Program-made: the position numbers and the translations under genes
Notes under the pieces: model-generated
What the model was told of the DNA's origin: nothing
What the model saw: only the letters and a program-made list of their open reading frames with translations
Database searches by the model: none
From: Cymbomonas tetramitiformis
Lineage: Eukaryota > Chlorophyta > Pyramimonadophyceae > Pyramimonadales > Pyramimonadaceae
Assembly: GCA_001247695.2 (NCBI GenBank)
Contig: LGRX02034669.1
Location: 17,184 to 81,183 of the forward strand
Direction: 5' to 3'
DNA: 64,000 nt
Shown: one piece after another, positions 43,949 to 54,965 of the stretch
Position numbering within the stretch: position 1 is the first letter of the stretch
How the letters are laid out: each line of letters starts with the position of its first letter

Positions 43949-44266
43949 ACCACCCCAGCACTGTGGGTGGTGACTGTCTAGGAGAGTCAGATAATGCAAG
44001 ATAAGTTAGGGCAGGAGCCAGGTTGACAGACCTAACTGCTAATCCAACTGTGCAATTCTGAAACACAAATTGGAAACCCTCTAGCTAGCACAGGTGCAGA
44101 AACCTACGGGCATTGTGCACCCGCTAAACAACTGAAAGGCACCGAGCTAGCAAGCCAGAATGTAACTTGTAGATGTCAAAAGCAAAAGCATAAACCAGAA
44201 AATCGTTGAAGTCACCGGAGTTCCGCACACCACCATGTTGGTGTGCATCCAGAGTGAACAAGAAGT
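43949..44266 (-). other. Retroelement 3' untranslated region
   Basis: Between the gag stop and the 3' LTR. No ORF recognised. Confidence 0.5.
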
Positions 44267-46003
44267 CAATCGACAGCACCAAAGTAGCCAGTGGTGGCCT
44301 CACGGAAGTCCATGCCGTAGTAAGATGTGAAAAAACCCAGCACCGTAGTAGTGCTCCACATTAAGAGGACCGGACTCATGCAGAGCCATCCCGTAGTAGT
44401 GAGCCATGTCAAAGCCCAAATCTGCCTGAGCAAGGTCCTGAAAGAGGTCAGGGGGCTCAGGCGGCTCAAACGGTGGCACATCGTCAGTCACAAAGAAACC
44501 CTGAGCCGGGATCACGGATTCAACAAAATCATTCGTGGAGAAAATTGACGGAGTCTCCCAATCGAGATCACCACCAGGCGTAGGCAATCCCGCAGCCGAC
44601 TGAGCATCGGGCACAGCTGCCACCCCCATGATCGAGATGCAAAGAACGAGGGAAAGGAGGAAAGGAATTCCCCAGGGCCCAACCGTGGCAGGAAAGCCCC
44701 AGGGCGGCTTCCCACAACCGTAGGTCCTCTGCTCGTCTACGGGCGGCCCGGAAAAATGATTGGCCGACGGAGGCGAACCCCGCGGCTTCAGCCGGAAGCT
44801 GCCGTCGGCAAAGTCCTCGTAGTCGTCGGTGTCGTAGCCGGTGAGGTCAACCGGCGCGATGGCGGCGTGGTTGACAGTCTGAACGAACCCAGGGAACTCA
44901 CCGTCCGTCGTGGCAGTCACCCGCGCCGATTGAAGCGGCACGGGCTTCACATCCTCCTCCTGCGAGACAGGTATAGCAGGGGCCGGCACGGCGGATGCCG
45001 ATGCCGCCGCACCACCTGCCGGAACCTGCTCCTCCGGCATGTTCCCCGCTGCCGCGGGGCCGCACACCAGAGCCGATGCATGCGGCTCGAGAACCGCCCG
45101 TGGTGGGAAGGATGCGTGGGTGTAGTGCACCTTGCAGTTTGCCGCGGCATGGACCTCCGCGGCGAGATCGTCCAGCCGCTGATGAATGTCGTCACCTGCG
45201 GGCTCGTCAGCAGGCTGCTGCGGCTCTACCGTGAAGCCGTAGGCGGACACGTCGATCCCGCCCACCGCACCCGCACAGAGTACCGCAGGCGGCCCGTACG
45301 TAGATGCCGCAGTGGCAAAAGCCTCGGCCCCATCATCCGCCGCCTGCTGGAACAGGGCACACATGGCCAATGCACGCACCCCCTCCGCGTCCTCCTCGTC
45401 GATGGGAATGCAGAATGCCGCGGCCGAGTGCGGGGGATGCTGACGCCCGCCCAACGGACAGTCGCGGTAGAAGTGGTACTGCTCACCTTTCCCCGCCTTC
45501 TTGCACCTCCCGCAAAAGGGCTTCGCCTTTTGGTCGTCACGGTCGAAACCGACTGCAGGCAGCGGGTGCGTGCCGACACGGAATCCCCGCTGCGTGCCGC
45601 GCTGCTGCTGCTGCCGCTGCTGACGCTGCGGCTGCTGCCGCTGCTGACGCTGCGGCTGCTGCCGCTGCTGCTGCGCCGGTGGCTCGTCCGCACCGCGCTG
45701 CTGCCGTAGCAAGTCTCGAAGCTCGTTGATCTTGCCGAGGAGTGCGCCGTACTCGGTGCTAAAGAGCTGCGCGGAGATGCCGCTCTTGCCCGAGACTGCC
45801 TTCCCCGCCCCCGTCTGCGCCCAGGCCTGATAGATCTCCACCACAAGGGAGCGGAGAGACGCCAAGGAGACATGCGCGAGATCGGCCGCGAGAGGGTACC
45901 GCACCTTGACCGCGGTGTAAAACACCGGGTCCAGCCGGTTGTACAGGGAGAGCTTCCTGGTCTCCTCGGTGGGTGTCCAGTCCGTAGCTTTGTTATCCCG
46001 CAC
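44267..46003 (-). pseudogene. gag: Gag-like polyprotein, LTR family 1, copy A
   Basis: Starts inside the protein (V-R-D-N-K-A-T-D-W-T-P-T) because the 5' part is lost at a junction with LTR sequence. Domains in order: helical capsid-like region R-K-L-S-L-Y-N-R-L-D-P to V-E-I-Y-Q-A-W-A-Q; a Q/R-rich linker of about 35 residues; a knuckle-like C-(x)2-C-(x)9-H-(x)4-C (C-G-R-C...Y-H-F-Y-R-D-C); a long Ala/Pro/Asp-rich part; a hydrophobic segment P-F-L-L-S-L-V-L-C-I-S-I-M-G; and a tail with repeated H-Y-Y-G motifs. The frame ends at 44300, but a shift in a run of six T (44328-44333 as A on plus) restores S-Y-Y-G-M-D-F to 44267. No protease, RT or integrase. Plus-strand ORFs here are shadows. Confidence 0.7.
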
Positions 46004-46035
46004 TCCCAGTCAGGGCTGCCTATACAGATTTCAGC
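46001..46035 (-). repeat. LTR (family 1) 5' edge fused to gag
   Basis: 35 bases identical to the start of the LTR (tgctgaaatctgtataggca onward), abutting the gag frame directly. The rest of the 5' LTR and leader is missing. Confidence 0.85.
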
Positions 46036-46086
46036 ATAGAGATATGGTGCAATCCAGGAAGGTGTGCAAATGAGGTTAAGGACGAC

Positions 46087-46332
46087 TGTTCCATTTATTG
46101 TCGCAAGGGGGGTTAGGATTTCCGTTGTTTGTCCCGGGGTGGTGGGGTCACGTGATGGCGCTGTCCGCTGGGCAGGTGTTGTCCGCTGGGTGGGTGGGTG
46201 TGGGTTGCTGAAGTTAACAGTGGAGAGTGTCCGCTGGGGAGGTGGGGGTCAGAAGAAATGATGTCCGCTGGGGTGGTGGGGGGTCAAGTGCCATATCCTA
46301 ACCCCCCTCCCTGCGCGACAATAAATGGAACA
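46087..46332. mobile_element. MITE, 246 bp, 33-bp TIR
   Basis: Left end tgttccatttattgtcgc then aggggggttaggat. The right end is its inverted copy with a 3-base insertion. The interior has repeated gtccgctggg. No clear target duplication; superfamily open. Confidence 0.8.
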
Positions 46333-46419
46333 AATTCTAAATATGAGTTGCCCGAACTCCAATGGGGTTGCCTTGAAGTGCTCAAGGGGTCGAAACACTG
46401 ATTCGGGGGTGCCATATCT

Positions 46420-46860
46420 TCATGACGTGCAACCCCCACTGGGTGACTGTAGCCTCCCCCCCTAAGTTGTGCGTGCAGTGGGCGGCGTAGTGAGTGGTGG
46501 GATGCGGTGGTGTGCATCCCACACCGCCACACGTCGACTGGACGTGACATGGATGAAGGGATTTTACACGGCAACGATGGCTGGTGGCTTGGAGGAATGA
46601 CAAGAAGAATCATCACAAATCGTGGAGGGTAATAGGGTATAGGGCGGGGTACAGGGGGCCGGTCTACAGGGGGCAGCAGGGCCTTGCGGGGTTGGCCCTC
46701 CTTGGTGGGAGCAAGTGGGAGTGAAATGGTAATGGCTTGAGGTACGATATGCCCCTACCATATGTGGAGGTGGGTGCATGCAGGGGGGAGGCACTGGGGG
46801 ATGCACATATGGGTTGCTGACGACCCAGTGCCTTGACTGCACGCGTGAGACGTGCAGTCT
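46420..46860. repeat. Dispersed repeat X, copy 2 (empty hAT site)
   Basis: Collinear with 35345-36790 without the hAT insertion. At about 46665 the target gtctacag is single. Confidence 0.9.
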
Positions 46861-47035
46861 ACCCCTAGCTACCCCCTAGCTACCCCCTAGCTACTGCAGC
46901 CACTAAGTCAATAGGCTCACGATGGGAGTGTCCATAGACATTGCCCCCCCTGCCCGAGGGCAGGGTATTGCATGTCCCGTGCCTGCCTACATGCACAGTC
47001 AGGGACCCCGATCTAGCTCGGGAGCCTACTGCTAA

Positions 47036-47280
47036 TAGGGTGTTGAATTTCAAAAAAAGAGTTGGAAAATGTTTTTTTGGGGGGGGGGGGGCTTTTGCTC
47101 CCGCGAAGGCGGGGTGAGGGGGGCGGGGGCTTTAGGCTTTGCGAAGGCGGGGGGCTTTGGGCTTTGGCCGAAGGTCAAATGTTTTTGAAAAGGCTTATAT
47201 ATAGGGCTTTTTTGATTTTTTTAAGGTGGGGGAGGCCCTCAAACGTTTTCCGGGCCATTTTTTTGAAATTCAGCACCCTA
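47036..47280. mobile_element. MITE, 245 bp, G-rich core
   Basis: Ends tagggtgttgaatttcaaaa and, inverted, tagggtgctgaatttcaaaa. TAA flanks both sides (47033-47035, 47281-47283), a 3-bp duplication compatible with PIF/Harbinger. The core is a strand-biased G-rich stretch with (g)13 and gcgaaggcgggg repeats. Confidence 0.8.
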
Positions 47281-47312
47281 TAAACCACACACTCACACGT
47301 GCTCGGATTGGG

Positions 47313-47512
47313 TGCTGAAATCTGTATAGGCAGCCCTGACCGGGAGTCCCGGTGCAGGCCCCCGTATGACAGACTTGTAGGCCAACACTGGACTGCTAAC
47401 TGATCTATAGGTTCGTGTTGTGACACACGCTGTGTCACAGGTAGGCTAGACTCCGAAACCGTCCGAGACCGTTCCGGGTATATCTAGCTTAGGGTGTATT
47501 TATCTTAAGAGT
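47313..47512 (+). mobile_element. LTR (family 1) fragment, plus orientation
   Basis: Begins tgctgaaatctgtataggca and is collinear with the family LTR for about 200 bases, then stops at cttaagagt. Opposite in orientation to the element at 43.7-46.0 kb. Confidence 0.85.
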
Positions 47513-47982
47513 CTAGCCAACGCTTCGTCGCTCAAGTCGTCCATGACCGAACAAAAAATATTAAGTAAAAAGTTACGAATGAAATGATAATGTCGGGAAA
47601 AACTTGTGACACTGAAAAACTCGGTACAACAACCAATGGGTCTATCCCCTGCCACTTACGTCAAGTGAAATTTTCTCCATCTGCAATCTCCACCGTCCTT
47701 TCAAATAAGGAAACTTCAGGTTAGCACGCTCATTTTTCGATGTCTCGCAAGGCACACCGGCATCAGCGTGCTGAAAAATTGCCAAAGATCTCTAAAAAGG
47801 ATGGATCAGATGCGCAGTTGTTGCACTTACGTTTTTCTGTGTGTTGCGGAGCGCATGGTGTCCTTTTTTAGCACTCGCTTAAGCCAGCAGACGCAACTGC
47901 GTAGTTTCAGATTGTGTAGGGAACCGCGTGTGCAACGCAACAGACCGTGAACAACGCGCCGTTTGATCCTTCTCCTTGATTA

Positions 47983-48053
47983 TGTCATTATCTCAATAGC
48001 AGAGCGCCGATGAACCAAGTGTTCGGAGATCTCAGTTCGAATCTGAGGTGCCA
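47983..48053 (+). tRNA. tRNA-like sequence, probably a relic
   Basis: Perfect T arm ctcag-ttcgaat-ctgag (48031-48047) with B box, A-box-like tatctcaatagcagagc upstream, and an imperfect acceptor (tgtcat/gtgcca). The anticodon arm does not fold well, so a pseudo-tRNA or SINE head is more likely than a working gene. Confidence 0.3.
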
Positions 48054-48440
48054 GATACAGGGACGCTTCAGACCGTATTTAAATCCCATGTCGCAGTGCG
48101 TCTAATCTGCGAGTTTGCTTCACGTTGCCTCACGTACAGAGGTGACTTGACCCATATCATAACCCTTTGCAGACACCCACATCCTGCCCGACTACGAGTT
48201 GGCCGAGCTATGTGTGAAGCTTTGACACTTCTCTTGTTGTGGGGTAGGGGCGGCGCAGGCCGGAGCCGCTCGACCACGGTGATAATGGCTTCCCCTACCT
48301 ATCTCATGAAGCGCAAGGCAGGTGCGCCCTCTATTTCAAAAAATATATATACGTTTTCAATATGAATACATAGTATCCTCTTGATGTCGGGGTACGAGGT
48401 GCTTGCAGGCGCCGGGGCCTGCGGTCCTGGCGCGGCAGCA

Positions 48441-48679
48441 TCATGGGGAGACAGACTTTCGCCCCCCCATAAAATGGGGGTGACTGTCTCTTCCTGTGTC
48501 ACCCCTCGCCGTGTAGTGTCACTTGCATCTTGCCTGCCGTCAGTTCAGACCGATAATAAAACACCTAAGTTATTTTATTATCTCATCTTAGTCTCCGTAT
48601 GTCTCTGCGAGTGCCCGACAGTTCTTGAGGTACAACCTGTGTATATATATATGATATATATATTTCAGGTTCTCCATCA
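48441..48679 (+). repeat. 5' LTR (family 2)
   Basis: tcatggggagacagactttc to gttctccatca. Contains the hairpin cgcccccccataaaatgggg and a (ta)n tract. Pairs with 50053-50295, which has a longer (ta)n. Confidence 0.9.
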
Positions 48680-50052
48680 GGTTATGGTGCCCTTACACGC
48701 TTATTTTTACGTACCTCGTTGACTCGTTGACAAGATCGCTTCACGCCCTGTGATTCTAACCGACATATTTTTAGTACCGACATCAGCCGTGACGCGCTTT
48801 CGACATCTAAGCAACCGACATCTTCCGACATCTGTTTCCGACATCTGCTTCCGACGTGATTTTCCGACGTGATTTTCCGACGGTTGCTTCCGACATCTAC
48901 GCCTTCGCTTTTAGCACACTTGTCAGCTTTCAGCAACGCAGGCATTCCGACATCAACCGTATTGCACTACGCACAACAGCGGCAGCACCGACGTCACGGC
49001 ATCTTTTATTTCCGACATCTTCAGCCGTTTTCCTATTGCACACCTTTTGGCTTCGTGCTCTGGAAACGACCTTTTTTTTTCCCCCAACCTATTATACCGA
49101 CATTTACGCCTTCAACACTCTGGCCAGCAGCACCTCTGCTGCCGGAAAATTGGCTTACCGCACGACTTTTTTGACCTCACCGCCGTGTTCCTCGTCAAAA
49201 TCTACCCCAATTTGGCTTTTTCATCGTTCGATTTGGTTATTTTTGGCGAAAGTTACGTTTTCGTTTGGGAACCCTAAGTGTTGGGCTCCAGATTTTCCAG
49301 CTTACAGCGGCCATGGCTTCGTGTCGTCAGCGTTCGCGCATTTCTGCAGTTGCCTCCGCGCTGCAGGTGATTCGACTACGAGAACTTACCCCTGGCTACG
49401 ATCTGGTGGTGTCTGGTGGTGCTTACGTATGCACCAGACACCAAAATCGAGTCCATCAACCACATCGTCGACATGAGCTTTGACCACTACGAGCTCACCC
49501 CGCAGCATCCTCCACTCTTCCCTCCACCCTGCGTGCCCCTTGGCCACTGCCTAGTGGTGTTTAGTGGTGTTGCAGCCCTCATCCCGCCGCTTTTCCTCTC
49601 TGCTTTCGCACTTATGTGCGGCAGAGTGGAGCCACGCCGCATTTTCCGCCTTCGCCCCCCCCGGGGTGTCCAAGTCCCCGCACTCGCTCTGTTGGTGCCA
49701 CGCATCGTCGCACCGCATCGCGTGGGCGTTGGGTGACAACGTCTTGGCGGCGCTCGACTTCGTTCACCATCGAGATCTACGCCGCCGTCCACCCTCGATT
49801 GCTGGGGCTAGATTCGCCGGCTGGCCCGTGGGAGTAGTCATCTTCACAGCACATGCATGGGCGTAAGCCCCTAGAGCACGCATCTAGAGACCAACGCAGG
49901 CTGAGCCACACTAGTTGGGTTGAAAAAGACCCCTTTGGGTCTCACAAGATGTATGTTTCCTTAGGGGTTCGCCTTTGTGCTTGCCGTAGCATCTTAGGCC
50001 TGGCCTGGCAAGTTGGCATCGTGGCACCTCACACCTTCGGGGTGAGGTGGTG

Positions 50053-50295
50053 TCATGGGGAGACAGACTTTCGCCCCCCCATAAAATGGGGGTGACTGTC
50101 TCTTCCTGTGTTACCCCTCGCCGTGTAGTGTCACTTGCATCTTGCCTGCCGTCAGTTCAGACCGATAATAAAACACCTAAGTTATTTTATTATCTCATCT
50201 TAGTCTCCGTATGTCTCTCCGAGTGCCCGACAGTTCTTGAAGTACAACCTGTGTATATATATATATATGATATATATATTTCAGGTTCTCCATCA
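50053..50295 (+). repeat. 3' LTR (family 2)
   Basis: Nearly identical to 48441-48679; the main difference is TA repeat number. Low divergence indicates a recent insertion. Confidence 0.9.
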
Positions 50296-50489
50296 CAGCA
50301 ACAACAGAGGCGCAGGGGAGAAGTCCTCTCCGGAGGCCTTTCGGCCAGTTTTCGAGAAAACATTTGTTTTTTCTTGTTTTGACATTTTTTTGCATACTTA
50401 AGGGTCAAAATTATTTCGGCCAATTTTCGGCCAAATCCTCTTTTTGGGAGACTCTCTCGGCCAGGAGCCGGTCAATCGCGACAGGACTT

Positions 50490-50892
50490 CTCCCCTGCAG
50501 AGGCGGCAGGGATCTGCGTGCGAGGTGCGGCCGCCCCCTCGCACCAACCGCCAATTGGGGTGAGCCATGCCGGTGGTCAGATGCAAATGTAGGATGCTTG
50601 GAATTGGGGGAGGCTGAGAGTGTGGGGCGAGGGGAGGGGGGGGGGTTGCAATACGAGCGCAACACCGCATCGGGGTGCGAGGTGCTTGCAGGCGTTGAGG
50701 TTTGGGGTCCTGACGCGGAAGCAGCGGCAGAGGCGGCAGGGACCTGCGTGAGCTGCGGCCGCCCCCTTACACCAACCGCCAATCGGGGTGAGCCATGGCG
50801 GTGGTCGGATGCAGATGTACTGTAGGATGCTTAGAATCGGGGGAGGCTGAGAGTGTGGGGCGCGAGGGGAGGGGGGCGGGGCGTTTGCAATA
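50490..50892. repeat. Direct duplication, about 200 bp, continuing at 55268
   Basis: gcagaggcggcaggga(t/c)ctgc to gaggctgagagtgtggggcg occurs at about 50500-50645 and 50725-50870. A third, partial copy resumes at 55268-55395 on the other side of the pogo-like transposon, which inserted into this repeat. The copia-like element also landed in a related copy (48395-48440). Confidence 0.8.
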
Positions 50893-51404
50893 CAGTAAGT
50901 CGCGGTCTATAAGAAACGGTATCTACAAGAAACCAGCCGCTAGTTTTCTCTCCAAAAGTTAGAAAACGCCGTAAGAAACCACCCGCTAGTTTTTCCATGG
51001 TAGAGGTCTTGAAAATCCTCCTATTAAGAAAAAACTGACGCTAGACGGATTCATCTACCTACTGTAAGCAATATGTATAGTCCAAACATATGAGGCTTAT
51101 CAAACATATAGGGTTTATTTAACAGGTATCAATTTTAATCCACTTCAATAATCGTCAGCCGTACCATGCATGCCACGGGTGGCCGAATTACAAATTCATC
51201 AATAGTCTCAAGCATTGATATGAAGCCAACGAATGTTAAAGCTCAACAAATGACATATTTCCGATGCACAGTACCCGCTTATGTGTTACTGTATATACAT
51301 ATATGTATGTACTGTATACCATCCAGCACTCGACAATTGCATCATACTGCCGCTAGTCATCAAAAGGCATCTAATGTACCACATCGTACATTAACAAAAG
51401 GCAT

Positions 51405-52544
51405 CTACTTACGCAAGGCCACCCACGAGCCATCTGCCACCTCCTCTTCACTGCCGACGATGATCCCACCGACATACCTCTCCTCAGAGAGGCAATGATT
51501 TGCCTTGCGGTCATCGATGCCATAGTAAACCTTGAAGTTGAACCCAGCATCATTCCTGGGCAACTTCTTCTTGACCCTTCCCAGCTGCCACCCGCGGGCA
51601 ACCCACTTGAACAGGATGGGCGTTTTCACCAGCGTCTTGTCCAGCGCCGGCATGGTGTCCTGCACACTCATGCCGGCGGGAACAAAGAAGGGAGCACTGT
51701 CTTCGTCATCACTGTCACTTGCCACATCTGCCTCATTGTCTGAGTCCAGCGCATTCTCACCACCATCACTGGAGTCACACTTCTCCTCGTCCTGTCATGG
51801 AAGCAAGGGCGCAGGGACCTCTTGCGCCTCGACCTCACCGTGATCCGTCAAGGTGAGGTCACTGGTCAACCTGTTACTTGCCTGCACCTTGCGCAACTCA
51901 GCGGCGAGCATCCTCGAGTACCCAGGCATGTTCTGGGGGGCCACTGCTTCAAGCTCACTCATATCTGCAGTGAGCAGACAACCAGCTCCCTTGAATGACT
52001 TCTCTATGAAGTCGTCCATCTTACAGACCTTATCCCATGCCTTCCCGCACCAGTGGGTCAACAACACCCGGCGCTCGCTCGCTGTGAACTGCCCACTTTC
52101 CCACTTGGCTAAGTTATCATCATCCTCCAACCAAAGTTCCAGCTCTGCAGCAATTAAGGTTTTCAGATATTGCGCGAAATGCCGATCCACGGGTTGCAGC
52201 AGGTCGGTGCAGTTCGGCGTGAAGTACCACGCAAGAGTATTCCACCGCTCCTTGCACTGTGTGCGGAAGGGCAAGTGAACCTGGCCGTCCAAGTTGTCCA
52301 TTAAGAGGATCTTCTCCCCTTCAATGGTCTCAGCCCAAGGGCCATACGTGCGCTCAAGCCACTTCAGGCAGAAGTCCCTGTCCGCCCATGCGTTGGCTTG
52401 AAAGTACACATCAACCCGTTCATCCCATGACTCCTTCTCCAGGGCTGTGATGCGTTGCCCCAACCCGCGAAAGATCAAGGCGAGGCGGCACTGAGCTCTG
52501 CCACGGGCATCCGCTGCGTAGCACACTTGAAGAGCACATGGCAC
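51405..52544 (-). CDS. Pogo-like transposase, exon 2, with in-frame TGA
   Basis: Acceptor ctcccacag, phase 0, giving V-P-C-A-L-Q-V-C-Y-A-A-D. Catalytic Asp 2 in L-L-M-D-N-L-D-G-Q (about residue 759) and Asp 3 in D-L-L-Q-P-V-D-R-H (about 796) give DD36D spacing, pogo-like. A single TGA at 51795-51797 interrupts the frame after A-P-L-L-P. The same frame then stays open for 130 codons (acidic D-S-D-N-E-A-D, then W-V-A-R-G-W-Q-L-G and Y-Y-G-I-D-D) to a stop at 51405. The tail looks conserved, so the TGA is probably a recent mutation or a read-through point. Confidence 0.8.
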
Positions 52545-52937
52545 CTGTGGGAGGGAACAAATGACCATCTAGGACATATCGTCGCATAATGCCATTTCTA
52601 TGAATCAAATGCATTTTTTAAATACGATTTCATATGGGGACGACTGTGTTGCAACTTTTGCATGTTGTGGAATTTTTATGTGCGGCTTCTGACTGCACAT
52701 ATCTGCGATTTTGTGAAAAATATAGCCGTTGGCCACTCAAAACTAAAATTAGCAAAATCCGTCAACATATCGGCAAATTTTTATCAGTATTTCATGTAAT
52801 CGTTTAACCAGTCGAAGCTTTAAGATTTGCATGTTACAGAATTTTCGTAAAGTGATTAAATCGTGTGTAAATGGCGGTCAAAGGCAAAAGTCAACGAAAA
52901 ACTAGCCGTTGGGGGAATTCCTAGATGGTCATTTTAC
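52545..52937 (-). other. Transposase intron, 393 bases
   Basis: GTAAAA...CCCACAG, AT-rich. Splicing joins two catalytic halves in frame (phase 0/0). Confidence 0.75.
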
Positions 52938-54965
52938 CCCCCCTCTAGGTGCCATGTGAGTGCATTGCCGTTTCTCCAGGCTGCTGCCCGAAGGAGTGTT
53001 GATCCAGACCTCTTTCGATCCTTTCTCCGCATATGTGTCCTGCAACCCAGAGATGAACCCTAGAGGGCTCTGATCAACGTTCACCCTCTGTGTAGGCAGG
53101 AATCGGCCCCACTTCTCATCGATCACGTTGCTGTGGGGACGCTTGCGAGTTAGCAAGGCGTGGAAGTCAAGGTGCCACTTCAGAACACCTGGAGCGCGGT
53201 CCCCTTTGGACTTCCCCTTGTTGTTTGTGCGGCGACGGCACGCAACACTGAACCGCTTGCACCACCGCCGTCGCCAGTCCTTCCGCGCACAAAACAACAA
53301 CATCCGTTTGTCGTTTAAACGAGCTGAATTTGCAGGGTCGGCCTCCTCACCGTTCTCAGCTGCCTCAACAGCTGCCTCAGCAGCTGCCTCAACCGCTGCC
53401 TCAGCAGCTGCCCCATTAGCTGCCTCAGCAGCTGCCTCAACAGCTGCCTCAGCAGCTGCCTCAGCTGCCTCAACAGCTGCAGCCTCACCAGAGGGCTCAC
53501 CAGAGGGCTCACCACAAATGTGCTCACCAGCATTCACTCCTTCCGCATTTACACTCGCCGCCTGCTCCTCAGCAGCCATTTCAGCTCGCACCACCTTCAC
53601 AAGCTTGCGGGCACGCATCGATAACCACAGAGGCCCACACCGTTGCCCCCTTTCACGACGCGCTTTGAACTCTGTATACAATCTCTTTTCCATTTCTGGA
53701 AATAACCCTATCGTTGTACGCTTGCGCCTCTTCAGTTTCTTCACGTGATCCTTTCCAGCAGCACTATATAAGGCTGCTCGTGTCTGCGGTCTAGACCATT
53801 TCCATATATTCTCAGCTGGAATTCCGAGTTGCTGTGATGCTAGGTCATTTATGTTTGCCCTACCAAGGTTTTCCTCACGAAGCTTGTCTGCTAACTCAAT
53901 AGCCTTCACTTTTTCTAGATTGCTGTAAGACCGGCGCGATTTTGCTCCACGTCGCCCTGTGCCTGTGTTGGCATAGTACCTAGGACGCTTCGTTCCAGAC
54001 GTCATGCCGATAGCACCGCAGTTCACGGACTCAGCCTCAATAGGATGCGATGTGTAAGCAAGCTCTAAAGTGAAAGAGAAATCATAATGCACTAGTACCC
54101 AATCGTCCTCTAAGTCCGAAAACCCGATATCGAACCCCACTTGCACCCAACTATCATCGCTGACAAGTGCTTGCGAAACCGGTTGCCCTGCTTTCCGCTC
54201 TGTAGGGTGCATAACCTTCTCATGTTGAAGTATGGCTGGGGCGTGATTGCTAGTCTTGGAACAAACGTTACATTTATATTTCAGATCGTTCTTCTCAGGA
54301 AGTTTGTCACTAACTTTGTACTGTTTGCCCGTCTTTTTTGCAGTCACAGTGCTCGAGAAACCTAGGTCGAAAAATGAGCGCGTCTTGAAACGTTTGCCCT
54401 CCAAGGGCTTGTGAAAGCTATTGGTGTGAATCTCTTGCGCTTCTTGCATATCACAGTCCTCAGATTCCTCTTGCATATTTTCGGTCGGGCAGTCAGAGGT
54501 CGCTTCACTGTCTGTGTCTTCATCGGAAGAGTCTGAGACTGGAGACCAGCATGAATCTGAGTCTGAATCTGAGGAGAAAACATATTCGATAAAACTACAC
54601 GTTCTCTTCTGTAACTTCGAAGTGCTCGCAATGTTTGAAATCGGCGTAGGCGCAGCCGGGTTTGGCGAAGACGCCGATATCTTCTCCGGCTGGTCTGGCT
54701 TCTCTGGCTGTTCACAATCTGCGGAATTCACTCTAGTAGCACCATCCAAAAAATTCTGTTTGCAACGCGTGTATTCAGGCAGGTCTAGCACATCGAGATC
54801 GTATAGGTCCTTCGACTCACGAATGCCTGCTACGATCTTTGCCGACAAAACATACGGCATTGAGAACAGCTTGGTCTTCTCTCTCTTGAAATCCACGTCG
54901 GTAATCACGCCCTCATCTAGTAGGCCTTTGCGTGCCTTTGCAGTAGCCACTTTTTGTTCGTCCAT
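52938..54965 (-). CDS. Pogo-like transposase, exon 1 (676 aa)
   Basis: ATG at 54965 (M-D-E-Q-K-V-A-T-A-K). The frame is open upstream to 55109, but without start context. Order: an acidic Ser/Asp-rich N-terminal region (about 130-180); a C2H2-like finger C-N-V-C-S-K-T...H-E-K-V-M-H (about 232-257); a helix-turn-helix-like DNA-binding region from about residue 338 (S-Y-S-N-L-E-K-V-K-A-I-E-L-A ... N-I-W-K-W-S); an Ala/Glu tandem tract (about 485-545); and the first catalytic Asp in N-V-D-Q-S-P-L-G (about D631). Donor CCT-AGA-GGG-GGG|GTAAAA, phase 0. The 207-codon antisense ORF over the Ala/Glu tract is a shadow. Confidence 0.85.

Larger units (their letters stand above)
48441..50295 (+). mobile_element. 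TRIM-like LTR retroelement (family 2), 1855 bp
   Basis: Direct terminal repeats 48441-48679 and 50053-50295, nearly identical. 5-bp target duplication cagca on both sides (48436-48440, 50296-50300). Right after the 5' LTR is ggttatggtgccc, close to the complement of the initiator tRNA-Met anticodon region used as half-tRNA primer by copia/Ty5-type elements. A purine-rich ggggtgaggtgg precedes the 3' LTR. The 1.37-kb interior has many ccgacatc repeats (48760-49020) and no convincing gag or pol frame. Orientation from the primer site. Confidence 0.85.

Noticed and set aside
44756..45709. 317-codon plus-strand ORF over gag copy A
   Set aside because: Antisense shadow; the minus-strand frame aligns with gag copy B.
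53128..53748. Ala/Ser-rich plus-strand ORF
   Set aside because: Antisense of the Glu/Ala tract in the pogo-like transposase.
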